From positions 1-64,000 of the forward strand of contig CANMBS010000001.1 in NCBI GenBank assembly GCA_947496145.1: a DNA stretch of 64,000 nucleotides. Reading direction: 5' to 3'. Positions 8,858 through 17,918 of the stretch are shown here, in pieces (within the stretch, counting starts at the first letter, position 1; each line of letters opens with the position of its first letter). Source of the stretch: an uncultured Pseudovibrio sp. (lineage in GTDB: Bacteria > Pseudomonadota > Alphaproteobacteria > Rhizobiales > Stappiaceae). Both the position numbers and the translations under genes were made by a program. The notes under the pieces were generated by a model, which did not search any database, was not told the origin of the DNA, and saw nothing but the letters and a program-made list of their open reading frames with translations.

Positions 8858-9283
8858 ATGAAAAAGCTGCTCACCTCTTTTCTCCTTATTTTGGGTCTTA
8901 CTGCCTTTTCGTTCAGTTCTTCGGCCACGACGCAATCTGGTGGCCCGAGCGTATTAGAAGCTTGCGAACCAGAGATCAAAGCCAACTGCGCGAAGGTGAC
9001 ACCCGGCGAAGGCCGTTTGTTTGCGTGCTTGTATGCCTATGAAGATCAAGTCAGTGCACGCTGCACAAACGCTATTGATGATTATGCAGATGCGCTGGAT
9101 TTCTTCTTTGCCAATGCGAATGAAGCGCTGACTATCTGCGCACCGGACATTGAAGAGGAATGTGCAGGGGAACGAGTTGGAGGCGGACGCATCCTGTCTT
9201 GCCTGATTGAAAACCGCAGTGATCTGTCGCCTGACTGTCAGGAGGTCACGGACACATTCAGCTCCAAGTTTGGCATGAACTAG
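8858..9283 (+). CDS. exported cysteine-rich repeat protein
   Basis: A 141-residue protein with a clear signal peptide (MKKLLTSFLLILGLTAFSFSSSA) followed by two copies of a cysteine-rich repeat of the GLG1/Cys_rich_FGFR type: ACEPEIKANC ... GRLFACLYAYEDQVSARC and ICAPDIEEEC ... GRILSCLIENRSDLSPDC. Such repeats are disulfide-bonded in the periplasm; their bacterial role is unknown. The start at 8858 is fixed by the signal peptide; the open frame extends 79 codons upstream into the previous gene and is a shadow there. Confidence 0.85.
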   Translation: MKKLLTSFLLILGLTAFSFSSSATTQSGGPSVLEACEPEIKANCAKVTPGEGRLFACLYAYEDQVSARCTNAIDDYADALDFFFANANEALTICAPDIEEECAGERVGGGRILSCLIENRSDLSPDCQEVTDTFSSKFGMN

Positions 9284-9309
9284 CTGAACAGGTTCACCAT
9301 CACAAATCT

Positions 9310-9343
9310 AAGGCAGAGTGCGTCATTACTCTCACTCTGCCTT
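9310..9343 (+). terminator. intrinsic terminator after the Cys-rich protein gene
   Basis: Perfect inverted repeat AAGGCAGAGTG (9310-9320) / CACTCTGCCTT (9333-9343) with a 12-base loop, followed by TCCTGTTT. It lies 27 bases after the stop codon and should end the two-gene unit beginning at 8521. Confidence 0.7.
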
Positions 9344-9470
9344 TCCTGTTTAGGAACCAGCCCCCCTCTTCATCATATGCCTATGTGAAAGTCTCAGGGT
9401 TCTTTTCAGGGATTTAGAGAGCACCTGAGATGTGCTGCCCTATAAGCCTTATGAGGTGCAGGAGGGCATG

Positions 9471-9947
9471 ATGTGTCAGTGGCGGCTTTCTTTCCTGAGT
9501 GCGTTATCTGCTCTGGTGCTGGCGTGCTCCGGCTTTACGGCTCTTGCAGCTGACGGCTCTTTTTCTGGTCGTTACCCTGATTTGGTGGGGCAATGGGTGG
9601 TTATTAAGAAGGACGCAGTTTTCTGGCATCGCGATATTCATAGTCAGGAGAATGGTCCCTCTCACCTAAAGATTGAAGAGCAGACAGGACCAGTATTAGA
9701 AGGAGTGTTTCTCTGGCAAATCACTCCCGGATCAGGACGCGACCATGACGGGCGCTCTGAGGTCTCAAGTTCTAAAGAACCTGTTATTGGGATGATCGGA
9801 TGGGACGGCAACACTCTTACATTGGTGGAGCATCCAGATACCGGCACCATGCAGGGCCGCATGATCAACTCAGACACAATGGAACTGATACATTATGAGG
9901 CAGGCCCTTATGCGACCATCTCCCGATATCTGCTTATCCGACCCTAA
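9471..9947 (+). CDS. exported hypothetical protein
   Basis: A 158-residue protein with a signal peptide (MCQWRLSFLSALSALVLACSGFTALAA) and a mature part with strand-rich sequence (YPDLVGQWVVIKK, GNTLTLVEHPDTGTMQGRMINSDTMEL) resembling a small lipocalin-like or beta-barrel fold. Two adjacent ATGs (9468, 9471) follow AGGAGGG; the second gives better spacing. The cysteine at residue 18 does not form a clear lipobox. I cannot name a family. The stop codon TAA is also the first triplet of the intergenic repeat copy that follows. Confidence 0.7.
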   Translation: MCQWRLSFLSALSALVLACSGFTALAADGSFSGRYPDLVGQWVVIKKDAVFWHRDIHSQENGPSHLKIEEQTGPVLEGVFLWQITPGSGRDHDGRSEVSSSKEPVIGMIGWDGNTLTLVEHPDTGTMQGRMINSDTMELIHYEAGPYATISRYLLIRP

Positions 9948-10047
9948 TGCAGTTCGCGTTTAAGCTGAAACGCTTGATCTGCTTTAGCTTTTGTTTTTGC
10001 GTATCTTTATCTGAAAACCGGTGTCCACTTTTCAGAGATACGCTTTA
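9945..10047. repeat. dispersed intergenic two-hairpin repeat, copy 2
   Basis: Same element as 4043-4140: TAATGCAGTTCGCGTTTAAGC ... GAAAACCGGTGTCCACTTTT ... AGATACGCTTTA. It starts exactly at the stop codon of the preceding gene. It differs from copy 1 by a few substitutions, an extra T and a CTTTAT expansion beside the second stem, which it shares with copy 3. Confidence 0.85.
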
Positions 10048-10145
10048 GGAGTTAGCCAGAATTACAATTCCATGTTTATTGCGGCCCTCTGCCGAAGCTC
10101 AGCACCTCACAGGTCTCGCAGACCCGTTGTCTTTGACAATGTAAT

Positions 10146-11075
10146 TTAACGCGCGATTTCTCCTGAGGCTGCTTCTGCGACGATCCATTGGCGAAACTGT
10201 TCAACTTCAGGTCTGCATCGGGCTTTGGGCAGCGTAACGATATGGTAGTGCAGATCAGAGGTAACTGTCTCGATGAAGCACCGCTTTAATTGTCCGGTTG
10301 AAAGCTCATCTGCAACCAGCGACGAACGAACAAGCGCAAAACCTTCACTTCGCTTACAAGCAGCTATCATATCTGAAAATCTGTCGAATACCGGGCCATA
10401 CTCAATTTCTGGAAGAGCGCCATCTTCAGCGAGTGAGACACCATATATCTGCTGAAACCAGCGTTCCCAATCAAGAACTGTATGTCTGGCTCCAACATAT
10501 TGAAGCAAAGGTGCGATGGACATTCCGTTCTCTTTAGGTATGTTCTGGGCCAGTTCTGGTGAGCAAACGGCAAACTCTTCTTCTACCCCAAGTCTGGTCG
10601 CAAACAGGTCATTATCACCTGCTCCGAGCCATATGGCGGCATCGACCTCGCCTGAACTAAGGTCAGCTCGTCGATATTCAACAGTCATGTTCAAACTGAT
10701 TGACGGAAACAAGTTGAAGAATTTTTCAAGGCGAGGTGCAAGCCATTGTGTGCAGAATTCAGGTGAAGCTGAAACCACAACACGCTTTGTTTTTTCAGAG
10801 TTCTGGGCCTCTTTGAATGCCTCCCAAACATCGCTCAAACCGCTTTCTAATTTGGGTAGTAGTTTTTTACCCAGATCAGTAAGCTGAACGTTTGGGCGAT
10901 TGCGAATAAAGACAGGGGCACCAATGTGGGTTTCCAGCTGCGATATTTGGTGACTAACCGCTGTTTGCGTAAGCCCCAAAGCCTCTGCCGCGCGGGTGAA
11001 GTTTCCAAACTGGGCGACGGCCAGAAATGCGCGAAGGCACTGAAGAGGTGGTATCGCACTGGCTGGCACTATCAT
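10146..11075 (-). CDS. LysR-family transcriptional regulator
   Basis: A 309-residue cytosolic regulator. The winged helix-turn-helix is at about residues 9-68 (LRAFLAVAQFGNFTRAAEALGLTQTAVSHQISQLE), with the effector-binding domain after about residue 90. The sequence style (LDAIWLGAGD-like SGEVDAAIWLGAGD) is closest to the GcvA/AmpR branch. Ligand unknown. Upstream, at 11121-11138, is an inverted repeat, and across it a divergent 42-codon ORF, the usual geometry for a LysR regulator and its target. gltS lies 360 bases upstream on the same strand and is another possible target. Confidence 0.9.
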   Translation of the reverse strand: MIVPASAIPPLQCLRAFLAVAQFGNFTRAAEALGLTQTAVSHQISQLETHIGAPVFIRNRPNVQLTDLGKKLLPKLESGLSDVWEAFKEAQNSEKTKRVVVSASPEFCTQWLAPRLEKFFNLFPSISLNMTVEYRRADLSSGEVDAAIWLGAGDNDLFATRLGVEEEFAVCSPELAQNIPKENGMSIAPLLQYVGARHTVLDWERWFQQIYGVSLAEDGALPEIEYGPVFDRFSDMIAACKRSEGFALVRSSLVADELSTGQLKRCFIETVTSDLHYHIVTLPKARCRPEVEQFRQWIVAEAASGEIAR

Positions 11076-11120
11076 GAAATTCTTTCATACAGAGATTTAA
11101 CAGGTTTCATTTCCATAACT

Positions 11121-11138
11121 TAAGCATACATGTGCTTA
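11121..11138. promoter_or_regulatory. candidate LysR operator
   Basis: Perfect inverted repeat TAAGCA-TACATG-TGCTTA, 45 bases upstream of the LysR start and 37 upstream of the divergent microORF. A dyad in the divergent region is expected for LysR autoregulation. Binding is inferred only. Confidence 0.45.
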
Positions 11139-11175
11139 TGAGGTTATGTCTATTCTTCAGTCGATCTGCTTCATC

Positions 11176-11304
11176 ATGAAAAAAATTGCTGCTTGTCAGT
11201 CGCAAAAATCTGCCCGCCCATTACCTCCTGAAAGAAATGCGCTTCGCCGGGACATTGGCCTGCCTGAAAAATGCAATGAAACCACACATTGGTGGAAGCT
11301 CTGA
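11176..11304 (+). CDS. candidate 42-residue microprotein divergent from LysR
   Basis: An ATG-started frame of 42 codons ending at TGA 11302-11304. The product is basic, with a segment RNALRRDIGLPEK and a C-terminus ending HWWKL. The RRDIGL stretch is reminiscent of the small DUF1127 proteins of alphaproteobacteria, but the match is weak. I see no clear ribosome binding site. Position opposite a LysR gene with a dyad between them is the main reason to take it seriously. It was too short for routine ORF calling. Confidence 0.4.
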   Translation: MKKIAACQSQKSARPLPPERNALRRDIGLPEKCNETTHWWKL

Positions 11305-11434
11305 AGCAGCAACAGGTTGCAGCTACATCTTTATAATCCCGACTTAGACTGGCCTTCTCTATTTAGCTTAGGGAGGGGCTTGATCATTGCCAGAGGTTTT
11401 TGAGAGGGTATCTCTATTCTCGCAAGTAGCTTCA

Positions 11435-12652
11435 TTAAAACGCAATCAGGTTTGAAATGACCCAGGTGTTCATCAGGTCAATAAAGAAGCCGCAGGTTAA
11501 GGGGACGATGAGGAATGCTTTGGGAGAGGCCCCGAACTGGCGGGTGACGGATGTCATGTTGAGCACAGCGGTGGCTGTGGAGCCGAGCGCAATGCCGCCA
11601 AAACCTGCCGAGATTACTGCTGCATCATAGTCCTTGCCCATTGATCTGAAGATGATGATCACTGCGTAGCTGATTGCCAGAGCGATTTGCAGGGACATGA
11701 CCAGTGCCACAAAGCCAATGAACTGCCAGACCACTAACAGATCTATGGTCATCAGTGCGATGGAAAGGAAGATGCCAAGGCAAATATCTGAGATCAGCGC
11801 CATGCCTTTTTCACGGCCCACATTATCGTAGTTTCGGAAGAATATGCGCCCCACATTGTTTATGATGATGCCCATAACGAGAATTGGCACGAACACGGGA
11901 ATGACAACACCTGCCTCCTGCAAACCAAGATACAGGATGTACCCGAAGAAGATCGCCAGATTGATGAAGAAGACAGCTCCGAGAACATCATAGTAATGAA
12001 GGTTCAGTTTTCCATCATCCTTGAAGTTTTGACCAACTGCTTCGTCCAGGCTGACTGATCCTGCGAGTTTGTGTCGTCTCATGAGAAACTGCGCGATGGG
12101 GCCACCGATCACACAAGCAGCGACGATGCCCACCGTGTTGCAGGCGATGCCGATTTCCTGCGCATTGGCAACATTCAGTTCACTGGCGAAAATTGGCGCC
12201 CAGGCGAGCGTTGTGCCTACACCTCCTGTAAGAGAGACTGAGCCTGCGATGATGCCGGTATGAACCGGATAGCCATAGAAGCTGGCGGCCCCCATGCCGA
12301 CGAAGTTCTGAACGCCGATAAAGACAGACGAGACGATGATGAGAATGATAAGCGGTTTCCCGCCCTTCAGCAGGTCGCTCACTTTTGCACGCAGGCCAAT
12401 GGCCGCGAAAAAGTAGATCAGAAAGAAGTCGATAGGTTCGGTTGAGAACTGAAACTTAATGCCCCACCAGATCGTGAGCACGGTGACGATGATAGCGCAG
12501 AGCAAGCCGCCTGCCAGCGGGTCTGGAATCGTTAGTTTTCTCAGGGCTGCGTTTTTGCGGACGAGTTCTCGCCCAACGAATAGAACAAGAATTGCGATTG
12601 TGATTGTTGTAAATGCATCAATCTCAATAAGCTGGGGTTCTACACCGTCCAT
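11435..12652 (-). CDS. gltS: sodium/glutamate symporter
   Basis: About 405 residues of an inner-membrane ESS-family carrier that imports glutamate with Na+. About ten hydrophobic segments are visible, with the family's signature regions LTGGVGTTLAWAPIF and the mirror-image GFGGIALGSTATAVLNMTSVT, plus TIPDPLAGGLL near the N-terminus. The ATG at 12652 is preferred over the GTG at 12670 because of a short AGG upstream; both give the full domain. Monocistronic; the LysR regulator lies downstream on the same strand. Confidence 0.92.
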   Translation of the reverse strand: MDGVEPQLIEIDAFTTITIAILVLFVGRELVRKNAALRKLTIPDPLAGGLLCAIIVTVLTIWWGIKFQFSTEPIDFFLIYFFAAIGLRAKVSDLLKGGKPLIILIIVSSVFIGVQNFVGMGAASFYGYPVHTGIIAGSVSLTGGVGTTLAWAPIFASELNVANAQEIGIACNTVGIVAACVIGGPIAQFLMRRHKLAGSVSLDEAVGQNFKDDGKLNLHYYDVLGAVFFINLAIFFGYILYLGLQEAGVVIPVFVPILVMGIIINNVGRIFFRNYDNVGREKGMALISDICLGIFLSIALMTIDLLVVWQFIGFVALVMSLQIALAISYAVIIIFRSMGKDYDAAVISAGFGGIALGSTATAVLNMTSVTRQFGASPKAFLIVPLTCGFFIDLMNTWVISNLIAF

Positions 12653-12855
12653 GAGGGCCTCGCTATTCACCGTTTTGCGGTTGTATCAGGCGGGCCTCAC
12701 CTCCTCTTTAAAGGGAGTTCAGTGTTTTTAATCAGGTTGCTCTTCTTTGTTTACTGTTATGCGGCAACAAAACAATTTGCCGCAGATAGCTTTTGCGCGG
12801 GTTCTTGTGTAAACAGAGCTCTCGAAATCAATTATATAACGGCTTACCTGTCACC

Positions 12856-13674
12856 ATGACGAAACTTGAAAATGAAGAACTTATCGAAGCCTATAACCGG
12901 GCTTTGGATCTAGAAAAGGCAGGAAAGATTGAAGAGGCTGCTGACGCCTACAAACATGTTCTGGAGCTGGACCCGGAAGATCATGGTGGCGCTGCCGTTC
13001 GTCTGGCAAGTATGGGCAAAGCCGTTACCCCGCCCAAAGCACCTGATGCTTATGTAAGTACGTTGTTTGATCAGCATGCGGAAGTGTTCGATATGGTTTT
13101 AGTGGACCAGCTTGGATATTCCGTTCCGCTCATGGTGCGTGACAAGATCGAAAAGCTTGGACTTGGACCATTCAAACGCTTGCTGGATCTTGGTTGCGGA
13201 ACCGGGTTATCCGGTGAAGCTTTGAATGATCTGGTGCCTCACAAGACCGGCGTTGATATCGCAGAGGGCATGGTTGAGGTTGCTGATGACAAGGAGATTT
13301 ACGAGGACCTTTATGTGGGCGAGGTTGTTGAATTTCTGAAGGTCGACGAAGACGAGCGCTGGGACCTTATCGTTGCCACCGATGTTCTGCCTTACATGGG
13401 CGAACTGGAAGAGTTTTTTGCAGGTACAGCCAGTAACATTGAGCCGGAAGGCGTGTTTGCATTTTCCTCAGAAACCCTGCCAGATGACGTGTTGGGCGAT
13501 CAAGATTTCATTGTAGGCAAGTACCATCGGTTTGCACATGCTGAACGGTATGTGCGTGCACTTCTTGAAAAGAACGGTTTTAGTATTCTGGACCTTTCTC
13601 CAATCATCGTGCGTTATGAGCAGGGTGAGCCTGTACCGGGGCATCTGGTGATTGCAAAGGCGCATCAGGGATAA
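12856..13674 (+). CDS. TPR-containing SAM-dependent methyltransferase
   Basis: A 272-residue cytosolic protein. Residues about 8-45 form a tetratricopeptide repeat (LIEAYNRALDLEKAGKIEEAADAYKHVLELDPED). A class I methyltransferase domain follows with motif I LLDLGCGTGLSGEAL and motif II region KTGVDIAEGMVEVA. It resembles the family of predicted TPR methyltransferases that modify proteins or small molecules; the substrate is unknown. The start at 12856 gives MTKLENEELIEAYN directly before the TPR; the ribosome site is poor, and the longer frame from 12793 looks non-coding. Confidence 0.85.
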   Translation: MTKLENEELIEAYNRALDLEKAGKIEEAADAYKHVLELDPEDHGGAAVRLASMGKAVTPPKAPDAYVSTLFDQHAEVFDMVLVDQLGYSVPLMVRDKIEKLGLGPFKRLLDLGCGTGLSGEALNDLVPHKTGVDIAEGMVEVADDKEIYEDLYVGEVVEFLKVDEDERWDLIVATDVLPYMGELEEFFAGTASNIEPEGVFAFSSETLPDDVLGDQDFIVGKYHRFAHAERYVRALLEKNGFSILDLSPIIVRYEQGEPVPGHLVIAKAHQG

Positions 13675-13826
13675 AAACACCACGCATCAGCGCGGTTATG
13701 GGCCGATAAATTGTTAAAAGTGTAACTATTGCCAGCAATCACAGTAATTCCCCCTAGGAAATGAACAGGTTGTTCTATAAGTTGCACAACCGTAGATAAG
13801 CACTTCCCCCAAGTGGAGCAACACGG

Positions 13827-14810
13827 GTGCCTATGACCAGCACAATGGCAAATCTCAAGATCAACGGCAAAGCAGTCGACGGGGCGCTTGGTGAAACTCT
13901 TTTGGAGGTGATCAAGCACGGCGGCGTAACTCTGCCTTGCGATTGTGGCAACACCACCTGTGAAAACACACGGGTTACGGTTCTTTCTGGTAATGTGGAA
14001 GCCAATGGAACCCGCCTGAAAAGCACTGTTCTTGCCTGTAAAGCAACAGTTGCGGGAGAGGCGGAGATTAAGCTGCCACCTGCTTCTGAGCAGCAATCCA
14101 TGAAAGGGCATGTCTCCGCTCTGCGGCAGGTTTCAGCTGAGCTGTTTGAAATGCGCCTGAGTTTTACCAAGCCGCTTTCCTGGCGCCCTGGGCAATATTA
14201 CCACGTTGAGTTTCGTGGTCAGGACCGGGTGAATCTGTTTGCCAGCTTTGCTCTGGATGCTGGCACAGAGTTCAATACCCTCATTTTTCTTATTGAGAAG
14301 GCGAATACTCCTGATCTCTTTGCAATGCTGGAGAAAAAGGGCGATGTGAAGGGGCGTGTTGGTATAACCGGGCCGTTTGGCAGCTCCTGCCTCGGGCATG
14401 ATGATGAGCGACTGATTATGGTTGCCGGCCCTCACAGTCTGGCTCCCATCTGGGCGATGACACTGAGTTCAGCCATGGGGCAACCGCGGCGTGAGAAAGT
14501 GCTCATTCTGGATCAGTCTTTAAAGAATGATCAGTTTATTCAGGCTTTTAACTGGATGTCTCGCCGTGGGATTGAGCCGATTTTTGCTGATTTGCAAGGC
14601 GACGGAGCAGCCAGCACGCTTTGCGATTTACTGCCTGACCTGACTGAGTTCGATATGGCCTATGTGTCCGGCTCCTATAGCTTCATTGCGAGGCTTGAGA
14701 GCGTGTTTGTTGAGGCGCAGGCGACCTACGCACGCATTCCACACTTTCAAAGCTGGGATAAAGATGAAGTAGATTTGGCTTTGAGTGTTTCTGTGATGGA
14801 ACCGTCTTAG
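13827..14810 (+). CDS. ferredoxin-reductase-like protein with degenerate cofactor motifs
   Basis: A 327-residue protein laid out like a 2Fe-2S ferredoxin plus FNR oxidoreductase. The N-terminal ferredoxin-like domain (1-85) has C38, C40, C45 and C71, but the position of the third canonical ligand is T48 (CENTRV in place of CGTCRV). The FAD-barrel entry RPGQYYHVEF (120-129) is present, yet no RxYS motif follows (NLFASFALDA). The NAD-loop reads VAGPHSLAPI in place of VAGGTGLAPI, and the C-terminal CGP is SGS. Either a strongly diverged reductase or a non-catalytic derivative. It overlaps the convergent GGDEF-EAL gene by four bases. The start (GTG 13827 or ATG 13833/13845) is uncertain. Confidence 0.75.
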   Translation: MPMTSTMANLKINGKAVDGALGETLLEVIKHGGVTLPCDCGNTTCENTRVTVLSGNVEANGTRLKSTVLACKATVAGEAEIKLPPASEQQSMKGHVSALRQVSAELFEMRLSFTKPLSWRPGQYYHVEFRGQDRVNLFASFALDAGTEFNTLIFLIEKANTPDLFAMLEKKGDVKGRVGITGPFGSSCLGHDDERLIMVAGPHSLAPIWAMTLSSAMGQPRREKVLILDQSLKNDQFIQAFNWMSRRGIEPIFADLQGDGAASTLCDLLPDLTEFDMAYVSGSYSFIARLESVFVEAQATYARIPHFQSWDKDEVDLALSVSVMEPS

Positions 14811-17725
14811 CCTGCTGCTTTCTTTGTTAGCTTAGAATTATTCACCTGCTGCTCAATCGAAACGCCTCGTGCTTCTTCGAGCAACCAGAACAATGCCTGA
14901 TTGGGAGGAGCTGGCTTACCAAAGTAGTAGCCCTGTGCAGCTGTACAGCCCTCCGCTTTCAGTTGCTCAGCTATTTCCTTGGTTTCAACGCCTTCTGCTG
15001 TGGTCGCTATCCCAAGGCTGTTTGCCAGATCGATCACGGAATTGACGATAAAGCGGGCGTCTTCATCCTTGGTCATAGCCATTACGAAGGAGCGATCAAC
15101 CTTGATTCTGTCAAACGGGAACCGGCGCAATGTGCTTAGAGAGGAATAGCCTGTTCCAAAGTCATCCATGGAGATTTTCACGCCGCTTTTTTGCAGTTTC
15201 GCCAAGGTTTGCCGTACGCGCACGTGGTCTGCCAGAAGCATACTTTCCGTTACTTCCAGCTCCAGCCGACCGGGGTCTAAACCGGTGCGCTTCAAGACGT
15301 CGTCAACCACTGGCAACAACTGCTCGCAAAAGATCTGGCGTGGAGAGAGGTTTACCGACAGATTTACGGGTTTGGGCCAGCCGACTGCGAGACTACAAGC
15401 CTCTTCAAGAACCCATGCCCCAAGCTCCAGAATGAGCCCGGTTTCTTCAGCAAGCGGGATGAACTCGAAGGGAGAGACGAATCCATATCGCGGATGGTTC
15501 CAGCGTAGCAGAGCTTCAAAACCCGCAATTTGCCCAGTCGCCAAGGTGACTTGCGGCTGCAGATAAACCTCAAGTTCCTTATTTGCTGTTGCTCTGTATA
15601 AATCCGTGATGAGGGTTTGGCGCTGCTGAATTTTTGCAGCCATGTCATCCTCAAAGAACCTGTAGGTGTTTCTGCCGTCGTTCTTGGCTTGATAGAGTGC
15701 AAGGTCTGCAAAGCGGATCAACTCATCAACGTTCTGGTATTGTCTGGAGAACATGGCAATGCCAACGCTGGCAGCGACGACAATCTCATGCCCTTCGAGA
15801 AAACAGGGAGAGGCTACAACCCGCAGCACTTCTTTGGCAATGTGTTCCAGCTCTTCGCGAGACGCCGGGAGTTTGGAAAGGATTGCGAACTCATCGCCTC
15901 CAAGTCTTGCGACCATTTCCTTGTCGGGAACCTGCTCTCTCAGGATTTTAGCAACGTGAACCAGAAGCTTATCGCCAACCGCATGACCAAGTGAATCATT
16001 GATGGTTTTGAACTCATCAAGGTCGAGCCATAGAATGCCGAATTTTTCATCCCGCTCCAGAGCTGCCTGTTTCATCTCCTGCAAGCGCTCATTCAAAAGC
16101 AACCGGTTGGGAAGCCTGGTCAATGCATCATGAGTTGCCAGATAACTCAGGTGGTCACTTATGCGTTGTCTGTCTGTGATATCTTCAAAGATCGCAACCC
16201 AGCCCCCCCCTTCTTGCGGCTCTAAAGTCATCAGAATGACCTGCTCGCTTTGCAACGTAAGCGTAAAGGTGCTGCGGGTGGTGTTGGACCAATATTGCTG
16301 GGCAACGGATCGCTCAGACTGGTCTTCCAATATCTCCTGAGCCAGCGGCATACATAGGACCAATTCGTCCCAGCTCATACCAATTTTGCCCATTCCCTGC
16401 TCGCAAGCAAAAATGTCATCGAAGCGCTGGTTAAACACAATCAATTTTTTCTGTGTATTGAACATGCACAACCCATGGGACATGTTGTTGAGCGCAGCAT
16501 CGAATAGCGTATTTTGCTTCACCAATTCCTGTTCTTGTTTCCTAAGTTCCTTATTCTTTCGTTGGATGCTAAGCCGCAGCCTGTCTCTCTCTCTGGCTGA
16601 TGCCTGGAGCACTTTTACAGCTCGCGCGATTTCTCCAACTTCATCCGTTCTGCGCGTTCCCTCCACGCGAACATTGAAATTCCCACCAGCAACATCGGAA
16701 AGCGCATCAGCCAGACTTTGCAGTGGCTGAGACATCTTTCGCGAGACGAACAAAGCTACGATGAAGATGATCAGGCAGGAGACAAATCCCAATACAATCA
16801 ATCTTTCAAAAGTTTGTTTGCTTGTATCCTGACCTACATTTCTCAGGCGCTCTTGCGCATCCAGCAGAACTTCCAAGGGCTTAAAAGCACATATTACAAA
16901 TGGCGAAGGACCGTCGTCACAATATTCAAAGGCGGTATTCAATATCTTGAGTGTGCGTAGCTTTTCCGGTTCTTTCAGCGCATCAACCGGTGCGTTGGGG
17001 GATGCACCCACAAGCCTATTGCGATAGAAAATCGCAACATCTGCCCCTGAAATCTTGTTGAACTCCTGTATGACACTGGAATCAAAAGGAAACCATCTTT
17101 GTGCAAGCAGGGCACCACGCCATTGGGTACTCGGGTCAACCAATGGGGCGTACAAGACCTGCGAAACACCTGAACTTGGCTCTTCGGGCAATAAGGGGCC
17201 AAACTGAGTGGCAGGCAGGATGGTGTAGCGAACGGTTTGTCCGGTTCCACCTGGAGGGGACCATACTGTACTAAGTGATTGTTTTAAGTGAACCTTAAGT
17301 AGTTGCTTCTGGATGAGGCCCGGATCTGCGCTTTTTGACGCTCCGACAATCTGTCCGCGATAGTTTAGTAAAATGATTGCATCTAATGGGGTGCCTTCCT
17401 GCACCAGTGACAAAATGTTGACATCACCAGCCCAGACGCGGGTTTCAGCTGCCTTCACCACATCCGCTCTGTCTCCGATAGCGGACAGGCTGGCTGCTGT
17501 CTCTGAAAACTGAGACTGAAGGCGAAGCCGGATGAGCGCGACATCACGCTCAAGCGTTGTTGAAAACTGGTTCACCGCAATCTGAGAGAGCTGTCCGTTT
17601 TGCAGCTGAAGCGTTCTTTCCCATTGAATTACAACGAGAAATGTCAGGGCAAAGTAAGATAAAGCTATCGCCACAACAGAGATTAGCGCCAGTTTAAGTG
17701 ATATTGAATGCCTGACCCGTCTCAT
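14807..17725 (-). CDS. membrane-bound GGDEF-EAL cyclic-di-GMP signalling protein
   Basis: About 970 residues. An N-terminal membrane anchor (LALISVVAIALSYFALTFLVV), an extracytoplasmic sensor of about 270 residues, a second membrane helix (FVSCLIIFIVALFVS), a HAMP domain (SQPLQSLADALSDVAGGNF), a coiled linker and a PAS-like domain (NNMSHGLCMFNTQKKLIVFN) come first. Then come a GGDEF domain with an intact ARLGGDEFAIL active site and an EAL domain with GFEALLRWNHP, followed by GYSSLSTLRRFPFDRIKVD. Both c-di-GMP synthesis and hydrolysis are plausible. The ATG at 17725 (MRRVRHSISLKLAL) fits the membrane helix better than the upstream 17791. The sensor domain is not one I can name. Confidence 0.92.
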   Translation of the reverse strand: MRRVRHSISLKLALISVVAIALSYFALTFLVVIQWERTLQLQNGQLSQIAVNQFSTTLERDVALIRLRLQSQFSETAASLSAIGDRADVVKAAETRVWAGDVNILSLVQEGTPLDAIILLNYRGQIVGASKSADPGLIQKQLLKVHLKQSLSTVWSPPGGTGQTVRYTILPATQFGPLLPEEPSSGVSQVLYAPLVDPSTQWRGALLAQRWFPFDSSVIQEFNKISGADVAIFYRNRLVGASPNAPVDALKEPEKLRTLKILNTAFEYCDDGPSPFVICAFKPLEVLLDAQERLRNVGQDTSKQTFERLIVLGFVSCLIIFIVALFVSRKMSQPLQSLADALSDVAGGNFNVRVEGTRRTDEVGEIARAVKVLQASARERDRLRLSIQRKNKELRKQEQELVKQNTLFDAALNNMSHGLCMFNTQKKLIVFNQRFDDIFACEQGMGKIGMSWDELVLCMPLAQEILEDQSERSVAQQYWSNTTRSTFTLTLQSEQVILMTLEPQEGGGWVAIFEDITDRQRISDHLSYLATHDALTRLPNRLLLNERLQEMKQAALERDEKFGILWLDLDEFKTINDSLGHAVGDKLLVHVAKILREQVPDKEMVARLGGDEFAILSKLPASREELEHIAKEVLRVVASPCFLEGHEIVVAASVGIAMFSRQYQNVDELIRFADLALYQAKNDGRNTYRFFEDDMAAKIQQRQTLITDLYRATANKELEVYLQPQVTLATGQIAGFEALLRWNHPRYGFVSPFEFIPLAEETGLILELGAWVLEEACSLAVGWPKPVNLSVNLSPRQIFCEQLLPVVDDVLKRTGLDPGRLELEVTESMLLADHVRVRQTLAKLQKSGVKISMDDFGTGYSSLSTLRRFPFDRIKVDRSFVMAMTKDEDARFIVNSVIDLANSLGIATTAEGVETKEIAEQLKAEGCTAAQGYYFGKPAPPNQALFWLLEEARGVSIEQQVNNSKLTKKAAG

Positions 17726-17918
17726 TGAACATTGCCTGCGCAAAACAGTTGGCCTGAAGCCAAATGGGCAGACCCATGCGCACAGGCGCAAGGCTGCGTG
17801 AACAAGACGAAATTGTCACGAAACTGTCTTAAGCAGCCGTGAGTATCATAAAACTACAGATATTCTCGGTTAATGCTCTCTCAAATCTGTCGTTTAAATG
17901 CTTTCTGCTCTGGTAATC

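Noticed and set aside
13468-14170. Overlapping minus-strand ORFs across 13.5-14.2 kb
   Set aside because: Shadows of the methyltransferase and ferredoxin-reductase-like genes; no motifs or ribosome sites.
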